NCBI GenBank assembly: GCA_036513895.1
Contig: DATBYF010000072.1
Span: forward strand, 18,075-82,074
Direction: 5' to 3'
Length of the DNA: 64,000 nt
Source of the DNA: Palsa-147 sp036513895
Lineage (GTDB): Bacteria > Acidobacteriota > Terriglobia > Acidiferrales > UBA7541
In this document: piece by piece, positions 44,431-53,494 of the stretch
How positions within the stretch are numbered: position 1 is the first letter of the stretch
Layout of the letters: every line of letters begins with the position of its first letter
Made by a program: the position numbers and the translations under genes
The notes under the pieces: generated by a model
What the model was told of the DNA's origin: nothing
The model's database searches: none
The model's input: only the letters and a program-made list of their open reading frames with translations

Positions 44431-46283
44431 ATCGAATTTTTAGAAGCCCACTCGTGGCCACGGTAGCCCTTGCTGGATTCGCGATGGGCGCAAGCACGGC
44501 GGTTCGCGCTGCTGACACGCCTCTGCGCTACGAATTGAAGTTTGAACCGCCAAATACGCACCTGATGGACGTCACGATCCATGCGGCCGGCCTCGACGGA
44601 AAATCGGCAGACTTCGCCATTCCCGACTGGGCTCCGGGCTCCTATTACGTCGAGAATTACTGGATGTACGTCCAGGGGTTCCACGCGACGGCGGCGGACG
44701 GAAACGCACTCAAATGGCGCAAGACGGACGAGCAGACATGGCACATCGATCTCAATCGCTCGACTTCCGTCATCGTCTCGTACCAGCTTTATGGCAACAC
44801 GCTGGCCAACAATCACGCGCAGTACAACGAAAAGCACGCGTTCATCGGCGGTCCCGCGGTCTGGATGTATCTCGTTAACGGCAAGGAGCGGCCAATTGAA
44901 CTATCGATCGAAGTCCCGACCGGATGGAAAGTCGCAACGGGAATGACGCGCACGGACGAAAATCATTTTACAGCGGCTTCCTACGACTGGTTCGCGGATG
45001 CGCCGCTCGAAATTTCCAATTTCAAAGAGCAGACGTTTGAGTTTGGCGGAACGAAGTATCACGTGATTGACCACGACATCGAAGGCGGCAACGACTTCAC
45101 AAAATTCACCGGTGACTTGCAAAAAATCGTTCAAACCCTGGTGCCGATATTTGCTGACGTCGCCGGAACGCCGCAGCAAGAAGCGCCGTTCAAAGACTAC
45201 TGGTTCCTTTTTCACATCTGGCCGAACTCAGGCGGCGGTCTCGAACATCTGAATTCTACCCAAATCAATTTTCGAGAGGACTGGGACAGCGTAGCGCCGA
45301 ATGACAGGGGAATGCCGCAATATCAGCTGAAGCTTTTTGTTACGGCGCACGAATTTTTCCATGCCTGGAACGTCAAACGAATTCGCCCGCGCCCGCTCGG
45401 CCCCTTTGATTATTCGCGCCAGGTGCACACGCCTTCACTTTGGATTTCCGAAGGTCTGACGAGTTATTACGGCAGCCTCGCGCTCGTGCGCGCCAGCCTG
45501 ATCTCCCCGCAGGAATATCTCGACACCATCTCGAAGCTCATCACAAAGTTCGAGCAGGAGCCGGGACGGAAAGAACGCAGCATCGAAGATACGAGCTGGG
45601 ACACGTGGTTCGTACGCAATCCGAATCTGGACACGAATCTCACCAACGAGAATTATTCCTACTACGACGGCGGCCAGATCGTCGGCCACCTGCTCGATTT
45701 CGCCATCCGCGAGAAGACGAACAACACTAAATCTCTCGACGACTGGATGCGCCTGATGTACTCGCGCTACGCCCTGCCGAAACCAGGCTTCGAGCCGGAC
45801 GACGCCATGAAAGCTATCTCTGAAGTCGGCGGTATGGATTTCACCGATTTCTTCCACCGTTACATCAGCGGGAAGGAACCGCTGCCTTACGACACTTATT
45901 TCGCTTACGCCGGGATCACGGTTGAGAAAAAAGTGGATACCACGAAGCCGTGGACTGGCTTCACCACGAATAAAAGCGATGACGGCCGCGCGAAGATCTC
46001 GAACGTACTTCCCGGCAGCCCGGCGGAAACAGCGGGCCTTTCGAAGGACGATACGCTTGTCGCAATCGATGACCGGACCGTCAGCCCGGACGATTTGAGC
46101 AACGCTATCGCCGCGCACACGCCTGGCGACTCATTGAAGATTTCACTGATCCGGCTGGGAGAACTGCGCAATATCAATCTCACGCTCGGGTCGAATCCCT
46201 ATCCAACTTACCACCTCAAGCTAGCCGAGAACCCGACCGACGCGCAGAAGCAAATCTACAAGAGTTGGCTAGGGATCAAATGA
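44427..46283 (+). CDS. Exported M61-family aminopeptidase with PDZ domain
   Basis: About 618 residues. A signal peptide (LVATVALAGFAMGASTAVRA) leads an N-terminal beta domain, a thermolysin-like catalytic domain with zinc motif TAHEFFHAWNVKRIRPRPL and the downstream Glu in LWISEGLTSYY, and a C-terminal PDZ domain (ISNVLPGSPAETAGLSKDD). The block GGGLEHLNST is family-typical. M61 enzymes remove N-terminal Gly or Ala. It is translationally coupled to the VanZ-like gene, and ends at a hairpin shared with the converging ribosomal locus. Confidence 0.93.
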   Translation: MNRIFRSPLVATVALAGFAMGASTAVRAADTPLRYELKFEPPNTHLMDVTIHAAGLDGKSADFAIPDWAPGSYYVENYWMYVQGFHATAADGNALKWRKTDEQTWHIDLNRSTSVIVSYQLYGNTLANNHAQYNEKHAFIGGPAVWMYLVNGKERPIELSIEVPTGWKVATGMTRTDENHFTAASYDWFADAPLEISNFKEQTFEFGGTKYHVIDHDIEGGNDFTKFTGDLQKIVQTLVPIFADVAGTPQQEAPFKDYWFLFHIWPNSGGGLEHLNSTQINFREDWDSVAPNDRGMPQYQLKLFVTAHEFFHAWNVKRIRPRPLGPFDYSRQVHTPSLWISEGLTSYYGSLALVRASLISPQEYLDTISKLITKFEQEPGRKERSIEDTSWDTWFVRNPNLDTNLTNENYSYYDGGQIVGHLLDFAIREKTNNTKSLDDWMRLMYSRYALPKPGFEPDDAMKAISEVGGMDFTDFFHRYISGKEPLPYDTYFAYAGITVEKKVDTTKPWTGFTTNKSDDGRAKISNVLPGSPAETAGLSKDDTLVAIDDRTVSPDDLSNAIAAHTPGDSLKISLIRLGELRNINLTLGSNPYPTYHLKLAENPTDAQKQIYKSWLGIK

Positions 46284-46336
46284 CCAGCGAGCCGCGGCCA
46301 CGGAACGCGCGCCGCTAAATCGCACGCGAAAAAACA

Positions 46337-46371
46337 AAAGGCCCGCGAGATCGGCGATCGCGCGGGCCTTT
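46337..46371. terminator. Bidirectional Rho-independent terminator
   Basis: AAAGGCCCGCG (46337-46347) pairs with CGCGGGCCTTT (46361-46371). On the minus strand it continues as CCTTTTGTTTTTTCG, a strong T-tract ending the ribosomal locus; on the plus strand the tail is weaker (TTTGTATTTC) and ends the M61 gene. Confidence 0.92.
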
Positions 46372-46391
46372 GTATTTCGCTTGCCTGAAAA

Positions 46392-46826
46392 CTAAGCTTT
46401 CGCTTCGGCCTTCTCTTCCGGTTCTTCGACGGCCTGTTCCTTCTTAGGCTTCTTCTCTTTTTTCTTCAACTCCGAGCCGATGAATTCCAGGATCGCGACT
46501 TCTGCGCCGTCGCCGATGCGCCAACCCGCGCGAATGATGCGAGTGTAGCCGCCCGCGCGGTCAGCAAATCTCGGCGCGAGATCGGAAAAGAGCTTCTGCG
46601 TCGCACCCGGCGTTTGTAGAAACGCCGCCGCTTGCCGGCGCGCATGCAGCGAATCGCGCTTGCCGAGGGTAATCATCTTTTCGGCGAGCGGGCGGGCCGC
46701 CTTCGCACGCAACACCGTCGTTGTGATTCGTTCCTTCTCAATCAGGTTCGTCACCAGATTGCGAAGTGTCGCGCGACGGTGTGCGGGCTTACGCCCGAGT
46801 TTGAAGCCTGACTTCAGGTGTCTCAT
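46392..46826 (-). CDS. rplQ: Ribosomal protein L17
   Basis: Large-subunit protein near the exit tunnel. The core MRHLKSGFKLGRKPAHRRA and TRIIRAGWRIGDGAEVAILE is standard. The 144-residue length exceeds the usual 115-127 because of a C-terminal Lys/Glu-rich tail (KKKEKKPKKEQAVEEPEEK). It is the last gene of the locus, 18 bp after rpoA, and precedes the shared terminator. Confidence 0.98.
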   Translation of the reverse strand: MRHLKSGFKLGRKPAHRRATLRNLVTNLIEKERITTTVLRAKAARPLAEKMITLGKRDSLHARRQAAAFLQTPGATQKLFSDLAPRFADRAGGYTRIIRAGWRIGDGAEVAILEFIGSELKKKEKKPKKEQAVEEPEEKAEAKA

Positions 46827-46844
46827 GGTCGTCTTTTCCGCCGT

Positions 46845-47879
46845 CTACAGACCGGCGGTTTCCTCCGAAGGCAGGGGAGCTGTCTGACTCGGCAGCGGCG
46901 GCCAGATGATCCGGCCGCGGTCGTCGAACTTCATCCCGAGGCTAAGGCCCATCTTCTGGAGTATTTCCTTAATCTCGTTCAGCGACTTGCGCCCGAAATT
47001 TTTCGTCTTAAGCATCTCGGATTCGGTCTTCTGAACGAGCTCCCGCAGACTTTGGATGTTCGCGTTTTTCAAGCAATTGTAAGATCGGACGGAAAGTTCG
47101 AGCTCTTCCACCGATCGGTCGAGGTGCTCGAGCCGCGGATCGTTGTAGTTCTCCACCACTTCTTCCGGCAAATCCGGCGATTCTTCAAAGTTGATGAAGA
47201 TGCTCATGTGATCCTTCACCAGCTTCGAAGCCAGCCCGATTGCGTCCTGCGGAGTGATCGCGCCGTTGGTCCACACTTCGAGCGAAAGCTTCTCGTAGTC
47301 GGTCATCTGTCCGAGGCGCGCTGCTTCGACGGCGTAGTTCACTTTGCGCACTGGCGAATGCACCGAGTCAATCGGGATGTACCCGATCGGCAGGTCTTCG
47401 TCGAAGTTTCGATCGGCGGAGACGTAGCCGCGGCCGTTCTTCACCCGCATCTCGAGTTCGAGCTTGCCGCCTTCGCTCACTGTTGCGATATAAACGTTCT
47501 TGTCGAGCACGGCGATATCCGCGTCTTCTTCGATCTTCGCGGAAGTCACCGGACCGGGCACGTCCACATTGAGTGTGATCGTCTTCGGCTGATCCGAGTT
47601 CAACTTCAAAGGCACCTGTTTCAAATTCAGGATGATGTCGGTGGCATCCTCCACTACGCCGGGAATTGGCGAGAATTCGTGGAGCACGCCTTCGATCTTC
47701 ACGGCGGTAATGGCCGCTCCTTCAATCGAGCTCAGCAGGGCGCGCCGGATAGCATTGCCAACCGTCGTTCCCCACCCGCGCTCAAAAGGCTGCGCCGAGA
47801 ATTTTCCGAACTTGTCTGTCAGCGACTCGAGCTCTGCTGCCAGTCGCTTTGGCTTCTGGAAACCTTTCCACATCTTCAA
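46845..47879 (-). CDS. rpoA: RNA polymerase alpha subunit
   Basis: Scaffold for polymerase assembly. 344 residues: N-terminal dimerisation domain with GWGTTVGNAIRRALLSSIEG, and a C-terminal domain (LSVRSYNCLKNANIQSLREL) that binds UP elements and activators. GGAGG lies ten bases before the ATG. Position between rpsD and rplQ is the conserved alpha-operon order. Confidence 0.99.
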   Translation of the reverse strand: MKMWKGFQKPKRLAAELESLTDKFGKFSAQPFERGWGTTVGNAIRRALLSSIEGAAITAVKIEGVLHEFSPIPGVVEDATDIILNLKQVPLKLNSDQPKTITLNVDVPGPVTSAKIEEDADIAVLDKNVYIATVSEGGKLELEMRVKNGRGYVSADRNFDEDLPIGYIPIDSVHSPVRKVNYAVEAARLGQMTDYEKLSLEVWTNGAITPQDAIGLASKLVKDHMSIFINFEESPDLPEEVVENYNDPRLEHLDRSVEELELSVRSYNCLKNANIQSLRELVQKTESEMLKTKNFGRKSLNEIKEILQKMGLSLGMKFDDRGRIIWPPLPSQTAPLPSEETAGL

Positions 47880-47926
47880 CCTTCCTCCCGCCCGCTTACG
47901 CAGGCCAACGCAACAACTATTTCTGC

Positions 47927-48559
47927 TTACTTGGAATAAAGTTCAACGATGAGCTGCTCGTTCACCAGCGGCGTCTGCACGTCTTCGCGGCGCGGCATCG
48001 AGATCACACGCGCTTTGCAATTCTCGCGGTCAATTTCGAGCCACGGCATCTGTCCTTGGCTCTGCGCCAAATTACGCGCCTCGAGCACCATCGGGTTCTG
48101 GTGCAGCTTGTCCTTGACGGTGATTTCGTCGCCCACGTGCACCAGATAGCTTGGGATGTTGACTTTGTGACCCTTCACGCGAACGTGCCCGTGCAGCACG
48201 AACTGCCGCGCTTGCGAACGCGATGACGCCACGCCCATCCGGTAAATCACGTTGTCGAGCCGACGCTCCAGCATCACGAAGAGATTCGAACCCGTCGGAC
48301 CTTGCGCGCGCTCCGCCTTCTCGAAATAATTCCTGAACTGCCGCTCCAGCAAGCCGTAGGTCCGCTTCATCTTCTGTTTTTCGCGCAACTGCACGCCATA
48401 CCCGACCATCTTGGCTCGGCGCGCCTGGCCGTGCTGGCCCGGAACGAAATTGCGCTTCTCGATCGCGCACTTCTCGGTAAAACAGCGCAATCCCTTCAGG
48501 AAGAGTTTCTGCCCTTCCCGCCGGCACAGCCTGCAAACTGCCTCACGATGTCTTGCCAA
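47927..48559 (-). CDS. rpsD: Ribosomal protein S4, zinc-binding form
   Basis: Small-subunit assembly protein. 210 residues, with an S4 RNA-binding domain (RLDNVIYRMGVASSRSQARQ). The N-terminus VCRLCRREG and GLRCFTEKCA keeps four cysteines (C-x2-C, C-x4-C), the zinc-binding C+ form. The start is TTG 48559 with AGGAG eight bases upstream. It sits between rpsK and rpoA. Confidence 0.97.
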   Translation of the reverse strand: MARHREAVCRLCRREGQKLFLKGLRCFTEKCAIEKRNFVPGQHGQARRAKMVGYGVQLREKQKMKRTYGLLERQFRNYFEKAERAQGPTGSNLFVMLERRLDNVIYRMGVASSRSQARQFVLHGHVRVKGHKVNIPSYLVHVGDEITVKDKLHQNPMVLEARNLAQSQGQMPWLEIDRENCKARVISMPRREDVQTPLVNEQLIVELYSK

Positions 48560-48612
48560 TTGCCTTTCTCCTTTTCCCTTCCAAAACCATCAGTTCCAAA
48601 TCAAACTCGAAA

Positions 48613-49059
48613 TTAGACGCGCCGGCGCTTTGGCGGGCGGCATCCGTTGTGCGGTACCGGGGTGACGTCCTTGATTCCATTGATGTGCAGCCCTGCCGCG
48701 GCCAACGCGCGAATCGCAGACTCGCGTCCTGCTCCCGGCCCCTTCACTCGCACCTCGACCGATTTCATCCCATATTGGTCCCGCGCGACGCCAGCCGCAG
48801 ACATGGCCGCCTGCTGCGCGGCGTAGGGCGTGCCCTTGCGCGAGCCTTTGAAACCGACCGAGCCAGCCGATGCCCAACTCACCGCGCGGCCATCAGGATC
48901 AGTCAACGTGACGATCGTGTTGTTAAACGTCGCCTGAATGCACACGACCCCGTGCGGCACCACGCGCTTCTCTTTCTTCTTGCGAAATTCTTTCTTTCGC
49001 TTGGTCGGCTTCGCACCTGCATCCGGTGCAGCGGCGGCGTCCTTCGGTTCCTTAGCCAC
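48613..49059 (-). CDS. rpsK: Ribosomal protein S11
   Basis: Platform protein of the small subunit. The core GVVCIQATFNNTIVTLTDP and VRVKGPGAGRESAIRAL is standard, ending GCRPPKRRRV. An N-terminal extension of about 20 residues is rich in Ala, Lys and Pro (MAKEPKDAAAAPDAGAKPTK). Start is GTG 49059 with AGGAG upstream. Confidence 0.98.
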   Translation of the reverse strand: MAKEPKDAAAAPDAGAKPTKRKKEFRKKKEKRVVPHGVVCIQATFNNTIVTLTDPDGRAVSWASAGSVGFKGSRKGTPYAAQQAAMSAAGVARDQYGMKSVEVRVKGPGAGRESAIRALAAAGLHINGIKDVTPVPHNGCRPPKRRRV

Positions 49060-49103
49060 GAGTGTTGTTCTCCTCTATTCTTGTTCGAATTGCTTCGCGC
49101 GAA

Positions 49104-49490
49104 TTACTTGCGCAGCGCGACTTTCTTCTTCGCTGCGACCGCGCCCTTCCGCGGACCCTTCCGCGTGCGTGCGTTGGTGTGAGTTCGCTGCCCGCGCACC
49201 GGCAGATTTCGGCGGTGCCGCAACCCGCGATAGCACTGAATTTCGATTAGTCGGCGGATGTTCATCTGCATCTCCTTGCGGAGATCGCCTTCCACGCGGC
49301 CCTCGGATTCAATTGCCTGACGAAGCTTATTTACTTCCTCTTCGGTCAGGTCTTTCACTTTCTTGGTCTCGTCCACGTCGGCTTTCGCGGCCAATTTCTT
49401 GGCGCGAGCTTGTCCGATGCCGTAGATGGCCGTCAGGCCAACCCAAAGTCTCTTGTTCGGCGGCAAATCCACGCCTGCGATACGTGCCAT
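49104..49490 (-). CDS. rpsM: Ribosomal protein S13
   Basis: Head protein of the small subunit contacting L5 and tRNA. 128 residues from MARIAGVDLPPNKRLWVGL through LRHRRNLPVRGQRTHTNART to a Lys-rich tail. The ATG at 49490 is the canonical start; the frame continues upstream only as a shadow over rpmJ. Confidence 0.98.
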   Translation of the reverse strand: MARIAGVDLPPNKRLWVGLTAIYGIGQARAKKLAAKADVDETKKVKDLTEEEVNKLRQAIESEGRVEGDLRKEMQMNIRRLIEIQCYRGLRHRRNLPVRGQRTHTNARTRKGPRKGAVAAKKKVALRK

Positions 49491-49501
49491 ATTTCTTCCC
49501 C

Positions 49502-49615
49502 TTAGCCCTGGCGCTGGCGATGTTTTGGGTTCACGCAGATCACGCGAACCACGCCGCGCCGATGGACGATCTTGCACTTCATGCAAATTTTCTTCACTGA
49601 GGCTCGAACCTTCAT
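49502..49615 (-). CDS. rpmJ: Ribosomal protein L36, zinc-binding form
   Basis: A 37-residue protein of the large subunit, read directly from the sequence: it starts MKVRASVKKICMKCKIVHRR and ends PKHRQRQG. Cys11, Cys14, Cys27 and His32 form the zinc site of the C+ type. GGAG lies upstream of the ATG at 49615. Its place between infA and rpsM is the conserved one. Confidence 0.97.
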   Translation of the reverse strand: MKVRASVKKICMKCKIVHRRGVVRVICVNPKHRQRQG

Positions 49616-49645
49616 TGCTTGCTCCGTTCCCAAATTACCGCACTG

Positions 49646-49909
49646 CTATTTGTAGCGATACACAATGCGGCCACGCGTCAGATCGTACGGTGAAAGCTCC
49701 ACAGCCACCCGGTCGCCCGGAAGAATTCGGATGAAATTCTTCCGCATTTTGCCGGAAATATGCGCCAGCACCCGGTGCTTATTTTCGAGCTCGACGCGAA
49801 ACATCGCATTCGGCAACGGCTCGATCACCGTGGCCATGACTTCGATGGCGTCTTCTTTTGAATTGCCGTCGTCGCTCTTTTTCTTTTCCGGTAGCGGTCG
49901 TTTATTCAT
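49646..49909 (-). CDS. infA: Translation initiation factor IF-1
   Basis: OB-fold factor that occupies the A site during initiation. The core NAMFRVELENKHRVLAHISG to LTRGRIVYRYK is standard, but at 87 residues it has about 15 extra N-terminal residues (MNKRPLPEKKKSDDGNS). A later start is possible only at a non-ATG codon, so the extension is probably real. It lies between map and rpmJ. Confidence 0.96.
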   Translation of the reverse strand: MNKRPLPEKKKSDDGNSKEDAIEVMATVIEPLPNAMFRVELENKHRVLAHISGKMRKNFIRILPGDRVAVELSPYDLTRGRIVYRYK

Positions 49910-49957
49910 GAACTCCGATTTTCCTTCACATTCGATGCTTCGAAATCGTTCCCTCGC

Positions 49958-50734
49958 TCACCAGCAGGGCCCAGCCGCTTCGCGCGGCTTCGTCAAAATC
50001 CACGGCCCGTTCGCCGTCACGGCCACCGTGTGCTCAAAGTGCGCGGAATCGCTGCCATCCGCCGTTACGGCCGTCCACTTATCGCTCAGGATACGCACCC
50101 CGGGACCGCCCGAATTCACCATCGGCTCGATCGCGAGGACCATTCCTTCCTGTAGCCGCGGTCCGTGTCCGGGTTCGCCATAATTCGGCAGTTGCGGCTC
50201 TTCGTGCATGTGCGTCCCAATGCCGTGGCCCACAAACTCCCGGACCACCGAGTATCCGTTCGACTCGACCCACGATTGCACCGCAGCCGAAATATCGCTC
50301 AGTCGATTCCCCGGCCGGACCTTTTGAATCGCGTGATCGAGCGATTCGCGTGTCACCCGCAACAACTTTTCGCGCTCCGGGGCAATCTTCCCCACCGGCA
50401 CCGTAAACGCGGCGTCCGCATAATACCCATCCAGCTCGACTCCAAAATCCATGGAAAGAATGTCGCCCTCTTTCAGCGACCGCCTCCCCGATGGAATCCC
50501 GTGCACAACTTCCTGGTTGATCGAAGTGCACAACGAGCCCGGATAACCCATGTAACCCTTAAACGCAGGCCGCGCGCCGTGCTCGGCCGTGTACCGCTCC
50601 GCGATCTCGTCTAGTTCCTTCGTCGTCACGCCCGGCTTCACGTTTGTCCGCAACTCGTGCAGCGCGTTCCAAACGATCTGCCCTGCGCGGTACATCTTCT
50701 CGAGTTCGCGTTCGTCTTTACGCACGATTGCCAT
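49958..50734 (-). CDS. map: Methionine aminopeptidase, type I
   Basis: Removes the initiator Met from new proteins. About 258 residues. The metal ligands are visible: two Asp in SMDFGVELDGYYADAAFTV, His in FVGHGIGTHMHEEPQ, Glu in VLAIEPMVN and Glu in HFEHTVAVT. The ATG at 50734 (MAIVRKDERELEKM) overlaps adk by 17 bp; an ATG at 50743 is also possible. The order secY-adk-map-infA is conserved in bacteria. Confidence 0.96.
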   Translation of the reverse strand: MAIVRKDERELEKMYRAGQIVWNALHELRTNVKPGVTTKELDEIAERYTAEHGARPAFKGYMGYPGSLCTSINQEVVHGIPSGRRSLKEGDILSMDFGVELDGYYADAAFTVPVGKIAPEREKLLRVTRESLDHAIQKVRPGNRLSDISAAVQSWVESNGYSVVREFVGHGIGTHMHEEPQLPNYGEPGHGPRLQEGMVLAIEPMVNSGGPGVRILSDKWTAVTADGSDSAHFEHTVAVTANGPWILTKPREAAGPCW

Positions 50735-51404
50735 CGGCGCCATGCCTGGCCAGTATCTCGAAAATCCTCTTACTGACCTCTTCGACGTCCGCCGACCCAT
50801 CCACTTCGGCGAGATCCCCGGTCGAGCGGTAATAATCCACGAGCGGCTTTGTCTGCCTGTCGAACGCCGCCAATCGGTCCCGGACCACTTCCGCGCGGTC
50901 GTCCGATCGCTGAATCAGCTCTCCGCCGTCCTTATCGCACCGGCCTTCCACTTTTGGCGGACGTTCGTGGACATTGTAAACCTCGCCGCCGATGCTGCAC
51001 GTCCGCCGCCCCGCAATCCGGTAGACCAGCGTGTCGTGATTCACCTTGAAGTTCACCACCAGCGGCGCGCGAAACTTCCCCCTCTTCAGAATCTCATCAA
51101 GCGTCTGCGCCTGCGGCATCGTTCTCGGAAATCCGTCAAACACGAACGAGCTTGCACAATCGGCGCGGGCAATCCGTTCTTCAACGATGCCGAGCACGAT
51201 ATCGTCAGGAACGAGCTCGCCGCGCTCCATCAGCGGCTTGGCCCTCTGGCCGAGTTCCGTTCCGCGCGCCACGTGATCCCGCAGCATCTCTCCCGTCGAA
51301 AGATGCGGCACGCCATAAAATTCGGCTAGGCGCCGCGCTTGTGTTCCTTTACCCGCTCCCGGTGGACCGACAAAAATAATAGGCCGCTTTAAACCCATCC
51401 GCAC
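50718..51404 (-). CDS. adk: Adenylate kinase
   Basis: Interconverts ATP and AMP with ADP. 228 residues, long-LID form, with the P-loop FVGPPGAGKGTQARRLAEF, the AMP region and DGFPRTMPQA. The LID has RRTCSIGG and RCDKDGGEL: first and third zinc ligands (Cys) and Asp for the fourth are kept, but the second is Gly where Cys is usual, so zinc binding is uncertain. It follows secY. Confidence 0.96.
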   Translation of the reverse strand: MRMGLKRPIIFVGPPGAGKGTQARRLAEFYGVPHLSTGEMLRDHVARGTELGQRAKPLMERGELVPDDIVLGIVEERIARADCASSFVFDGFPRTMPQAQTLDEILKRGKFRAPLVVNFKVNHDTLVYRIAGRRTCSIGGEVYNVHERPPKVEGRCDKDGGELIQRSDDRAEVVRDRLAAFDRQTKPLVDYYRSTGDLAEVDGSADVEEVSKRIFEILARHGADGNRA

Positions 51405-51419
51405 CGCCGCCAGCCCCGA

Positions 51420-52829
51420 CTAACTACGACGGCCACGCACTTTGCCTTTACGCACGAAGCCTTCGTAGTTGCGCATGACAAGTTGCGCTTCCACCTGTTG
51501 AACAGTATCCATCGCGACGCCGACGACAATGAGCAGGGATGTTCCCCCGAAATAGAAGGTGACTCCCAGGCCCTCGAGTACGAACCGCCACATATGCGCG
51601 TCAAACCATTCACCGCCGAGCCACACCGGCAAGTGCTGCAAGTGAATCCCCGAAATCATCCACTCCGGAATCAAGCAGACGATAGCGAGATATATGCCGC
51701 CAACCAAAGTCAACCGGGTCAGAATGCGGTTGATGTGCTCCGACGTGTTTCTTCCAGGACGAATTCCAGGAATGAAACCGCCGTATTTCCGCATGTTGTC
51801 CGCCAGTTCGGTGGGATTAAAAATAATCCCGACATAGAAAAACGCAAAAAATATGATCAGGAACACGTAAATCAGCGTGTACAGCGGCTCGCCCCAGGAA
51901 ATCATCTTCGCGAAGCGGCTGAAAAACGGCGACTTGCTCTGAAAAATGAGCGCGAGCGTCTGCGGAAACGTCAGCAGCGAGCTCGCAAAAATCGGAGGAA
52001 TGACGCCGCCTGAATTAACACGCAGCGGCAAATAAGTCATCTGCCCGCCCATCACGCGCCGCCCGACCACGCGTTTCGCATACTGCACCGGAATACGCCT
52101 CTGGCCGCCCTCCACAAAGACAATGAATGCCACCACAGCGAGCATCATTCCCAGAAGCAGGATGATCGCAATCGGTGTAAAAGCTCCCCATTGCTGCTGC
52201 GTCGCCTTATCCCAGAGATCCTTGATGCCGCGAGGCAATCCGACCACGATGCCCGCGAAAATGATGAGCGACATTCCGTTGCCAATGCCGCGGTCGCTAA
52301 TCTGCTCGCCGAGCCACATGATGAACGCCGAGCCAGTCGTGAGCGTCAGCATAGTCATCAAAATGAAGCGCGGACCAGGGTGATAGACGAGCGACGCTCC
52401 GCCCAAGCGCTGATTCTGAAGCGTTAACGCGATCGTAAACGACTGGAAACAGCTCAGTACGATCGTCAAATAACGCGTGTACTGCGTGATCTTGCGCCGG
52501 CCGAGTTCGCCTTCCTTCTGCAACCGTTCGAGATACGGCCAAACTACGACCATCAACTGCAGAATGATGGACGCCGTAATGTACGGCATGATCCCGAGCG
52601 CGAAAATCGTCAGCCGGCGAAGATTGCCGCCGCTGAACAGGTCGATGATTCCCAGCACCGAGCCCTGGCCCTGCTGGAAGAGCGTCTGCAACAGCTCGGT
52701 ATTGATGCCCGGCGTGGGAATGAAGGCTCCGAGGCGGTACACACCCAGCAAAGCGAGCGTGAACAACACGCGTTTGCGCAGGTCAGGCGTGCGGAATATG
52801 TTGCGAAACGCCTCGAAAAGCTTCCTCAT
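51420..52829 (-). CDS. secY: Protein translocase channel SecY
   Basis: Main channel subunit of the Sec translocon with ten membrane helices, about 469 residues. The first helix region KRVLFTLALLGVYRLGAFIP, GIMPYITASIILQLMVVVWP and the cytosolic loop EGGQRRIPVQYAKRVVG are all canonical. The ATG overlaps the rplO stop (52826-52829), giving translational coupling. It ends with a basic tail (RKGKVRGRRS). Confidence 0.98.
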   Translation of the reverse strand: MRKLFEAFRNIFRTPDLRKRVLFTLALLGVYRLGAFIPTPGINTELLQTLFQQGQGSVLGIIDLFSGGNLRRLTIFALGIMPYITASIILQLMVVVWPYLERLQKEGELGRRKITQYTRYLTIVLSCFQSFTIALTLQNQRLGGASLVYHPGPRFILMTMLTLTTGSAFIMWLGEQISDRGIGNGMSLIIFAGIVVGLPRGIKDLWDKATQQQWGAFTPIAIILLLGMMLAVVAFIVFVEGGQRRIPVQYAKRVVGRRVMGGQMTYLPLRVNSGGVIPPIFASSLLTFPQTLALIFQSKSPFFSRFAKMISWGEPLYTLIYVFLIIFFAFFYVGIIFNPTELADNMRKYGGFIPGIRPGRNTSEHINRILTRLTLVGGIYLAIVCLIPEWMISGIHLQHLPVWLGGEWFDAHMWRFVLEGLGVTFYFGGTSLLIVVGVAMDTVQQVEAQLVMRNYEGFVRKGKVRGRRS

Positions 52830-53281
52830 GAAAGAATCTCTGTTGTCCCCCCGGCTGCAGTGATTTTCTCCTGAGCCGATTTGCTGAATGCGTGAGCTTT
52901 CACCGTCAGCGCCACCTTCAAATCGCCGTCGCCAAGAATCTTTATGCCCTTGCGGCGCGCATGAACCAAGCCTTCGAGCGCGAGCTCTTCAGGTCCGATT
53001 ACAGCTCCGGCCTCAAACGCGTTGAGAGTCTCTACGTTTACGATAGATAGATCCTTGGAGAACGGATTCGCGAACCCTCGCTTCGGCATGCGGCGATGCA
53101 GCGGCATCTGGCCGCCTTCAAAACCGCGCCGGCGCGAATAGCCGCGCCGCGACTGCTGGCCCTTGTTGCCGGCTCCGGAAGTTTTGCCGAGTTTCGAGCC
53201 CATGCCACGCCCAACGCGTCCGCGGCGATGCCGCGAACCTTTCGGCGGTTTCAGATTCGACAGCGTGGGTTTCATCCTCAT
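52826..53281 (-). CDS. rplO: Ribosomal protein L15
   Basis: Large-subunit protein of 151 residues. The basic N-terminal arm SRHRRGRVGRGMGSKLGKTS, GGQMPLHRRMPKRGF, and the globular C-terminal part (VKAHAFSKSAQEKITAAGG) match the family. Two start ATGs lie together (53281 and 53275). It overlaps secY by four bases and follows rpmD by three. Confidence 0.97.
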   Translation of the reverse strand: MRMKPTLSNLKPPKGSRHRRGRVGRGMGSKLGKTSGAGNKGQQSRRGYSRRRGFEGGQMPLHRRMPKRGFANPFSKDLSIVNVETLNAFEAGAVIGPEELALEGLVHARRKGIKILGDGDLKVALTVKAHAFSKSAQEKITAAGGTTEILS

Positions 53282-53284
53282 CCT

Positions 53285-53476
53285 CTACTTTTGGATTTCG
53301 ACCAAGTGATGCACGCGCGCGATCATCCCGCGAATTGACGGCGTATCCTCGCGCTCGAGCACTTGATTCATGCGGCGAAAGCCGAGGCCGCGAACCGTCT
53401 GCCGCATCGAGCGCGGGCAGCCGATAAAGCTGCGCACCCACTTGATTTTCAATGTTCCGGTCGTTTTCTTTGCCAT
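53285..53476 (-). CDS. rpmD: Ribosomal protein L30
   Basis: A 63-residue large-subunit protein, recognised by LKIKWVRSFIGCPRSMRQTV and RGLGFRRMNQVLEREDTPS. Present between rpsE and rplO as in most spc operons. Confidence 0.97.
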   Translation of the reverse strand: MAKKTTGTLKIKWVRSFIGCPRSMRQTVRGLGFRRMNQVLEREDTPSIRGMIARVHHLVEIQK

Positions 53477-53494
53477 GGTCGCTATCCGTGTCCG

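Noticed and set aside
46818..47939. 373-codon plus-strand frame opposite rpoA
   Set aside because: Antisense to rpoA with no recognisable motif; the codon pattern comes from the real gene.
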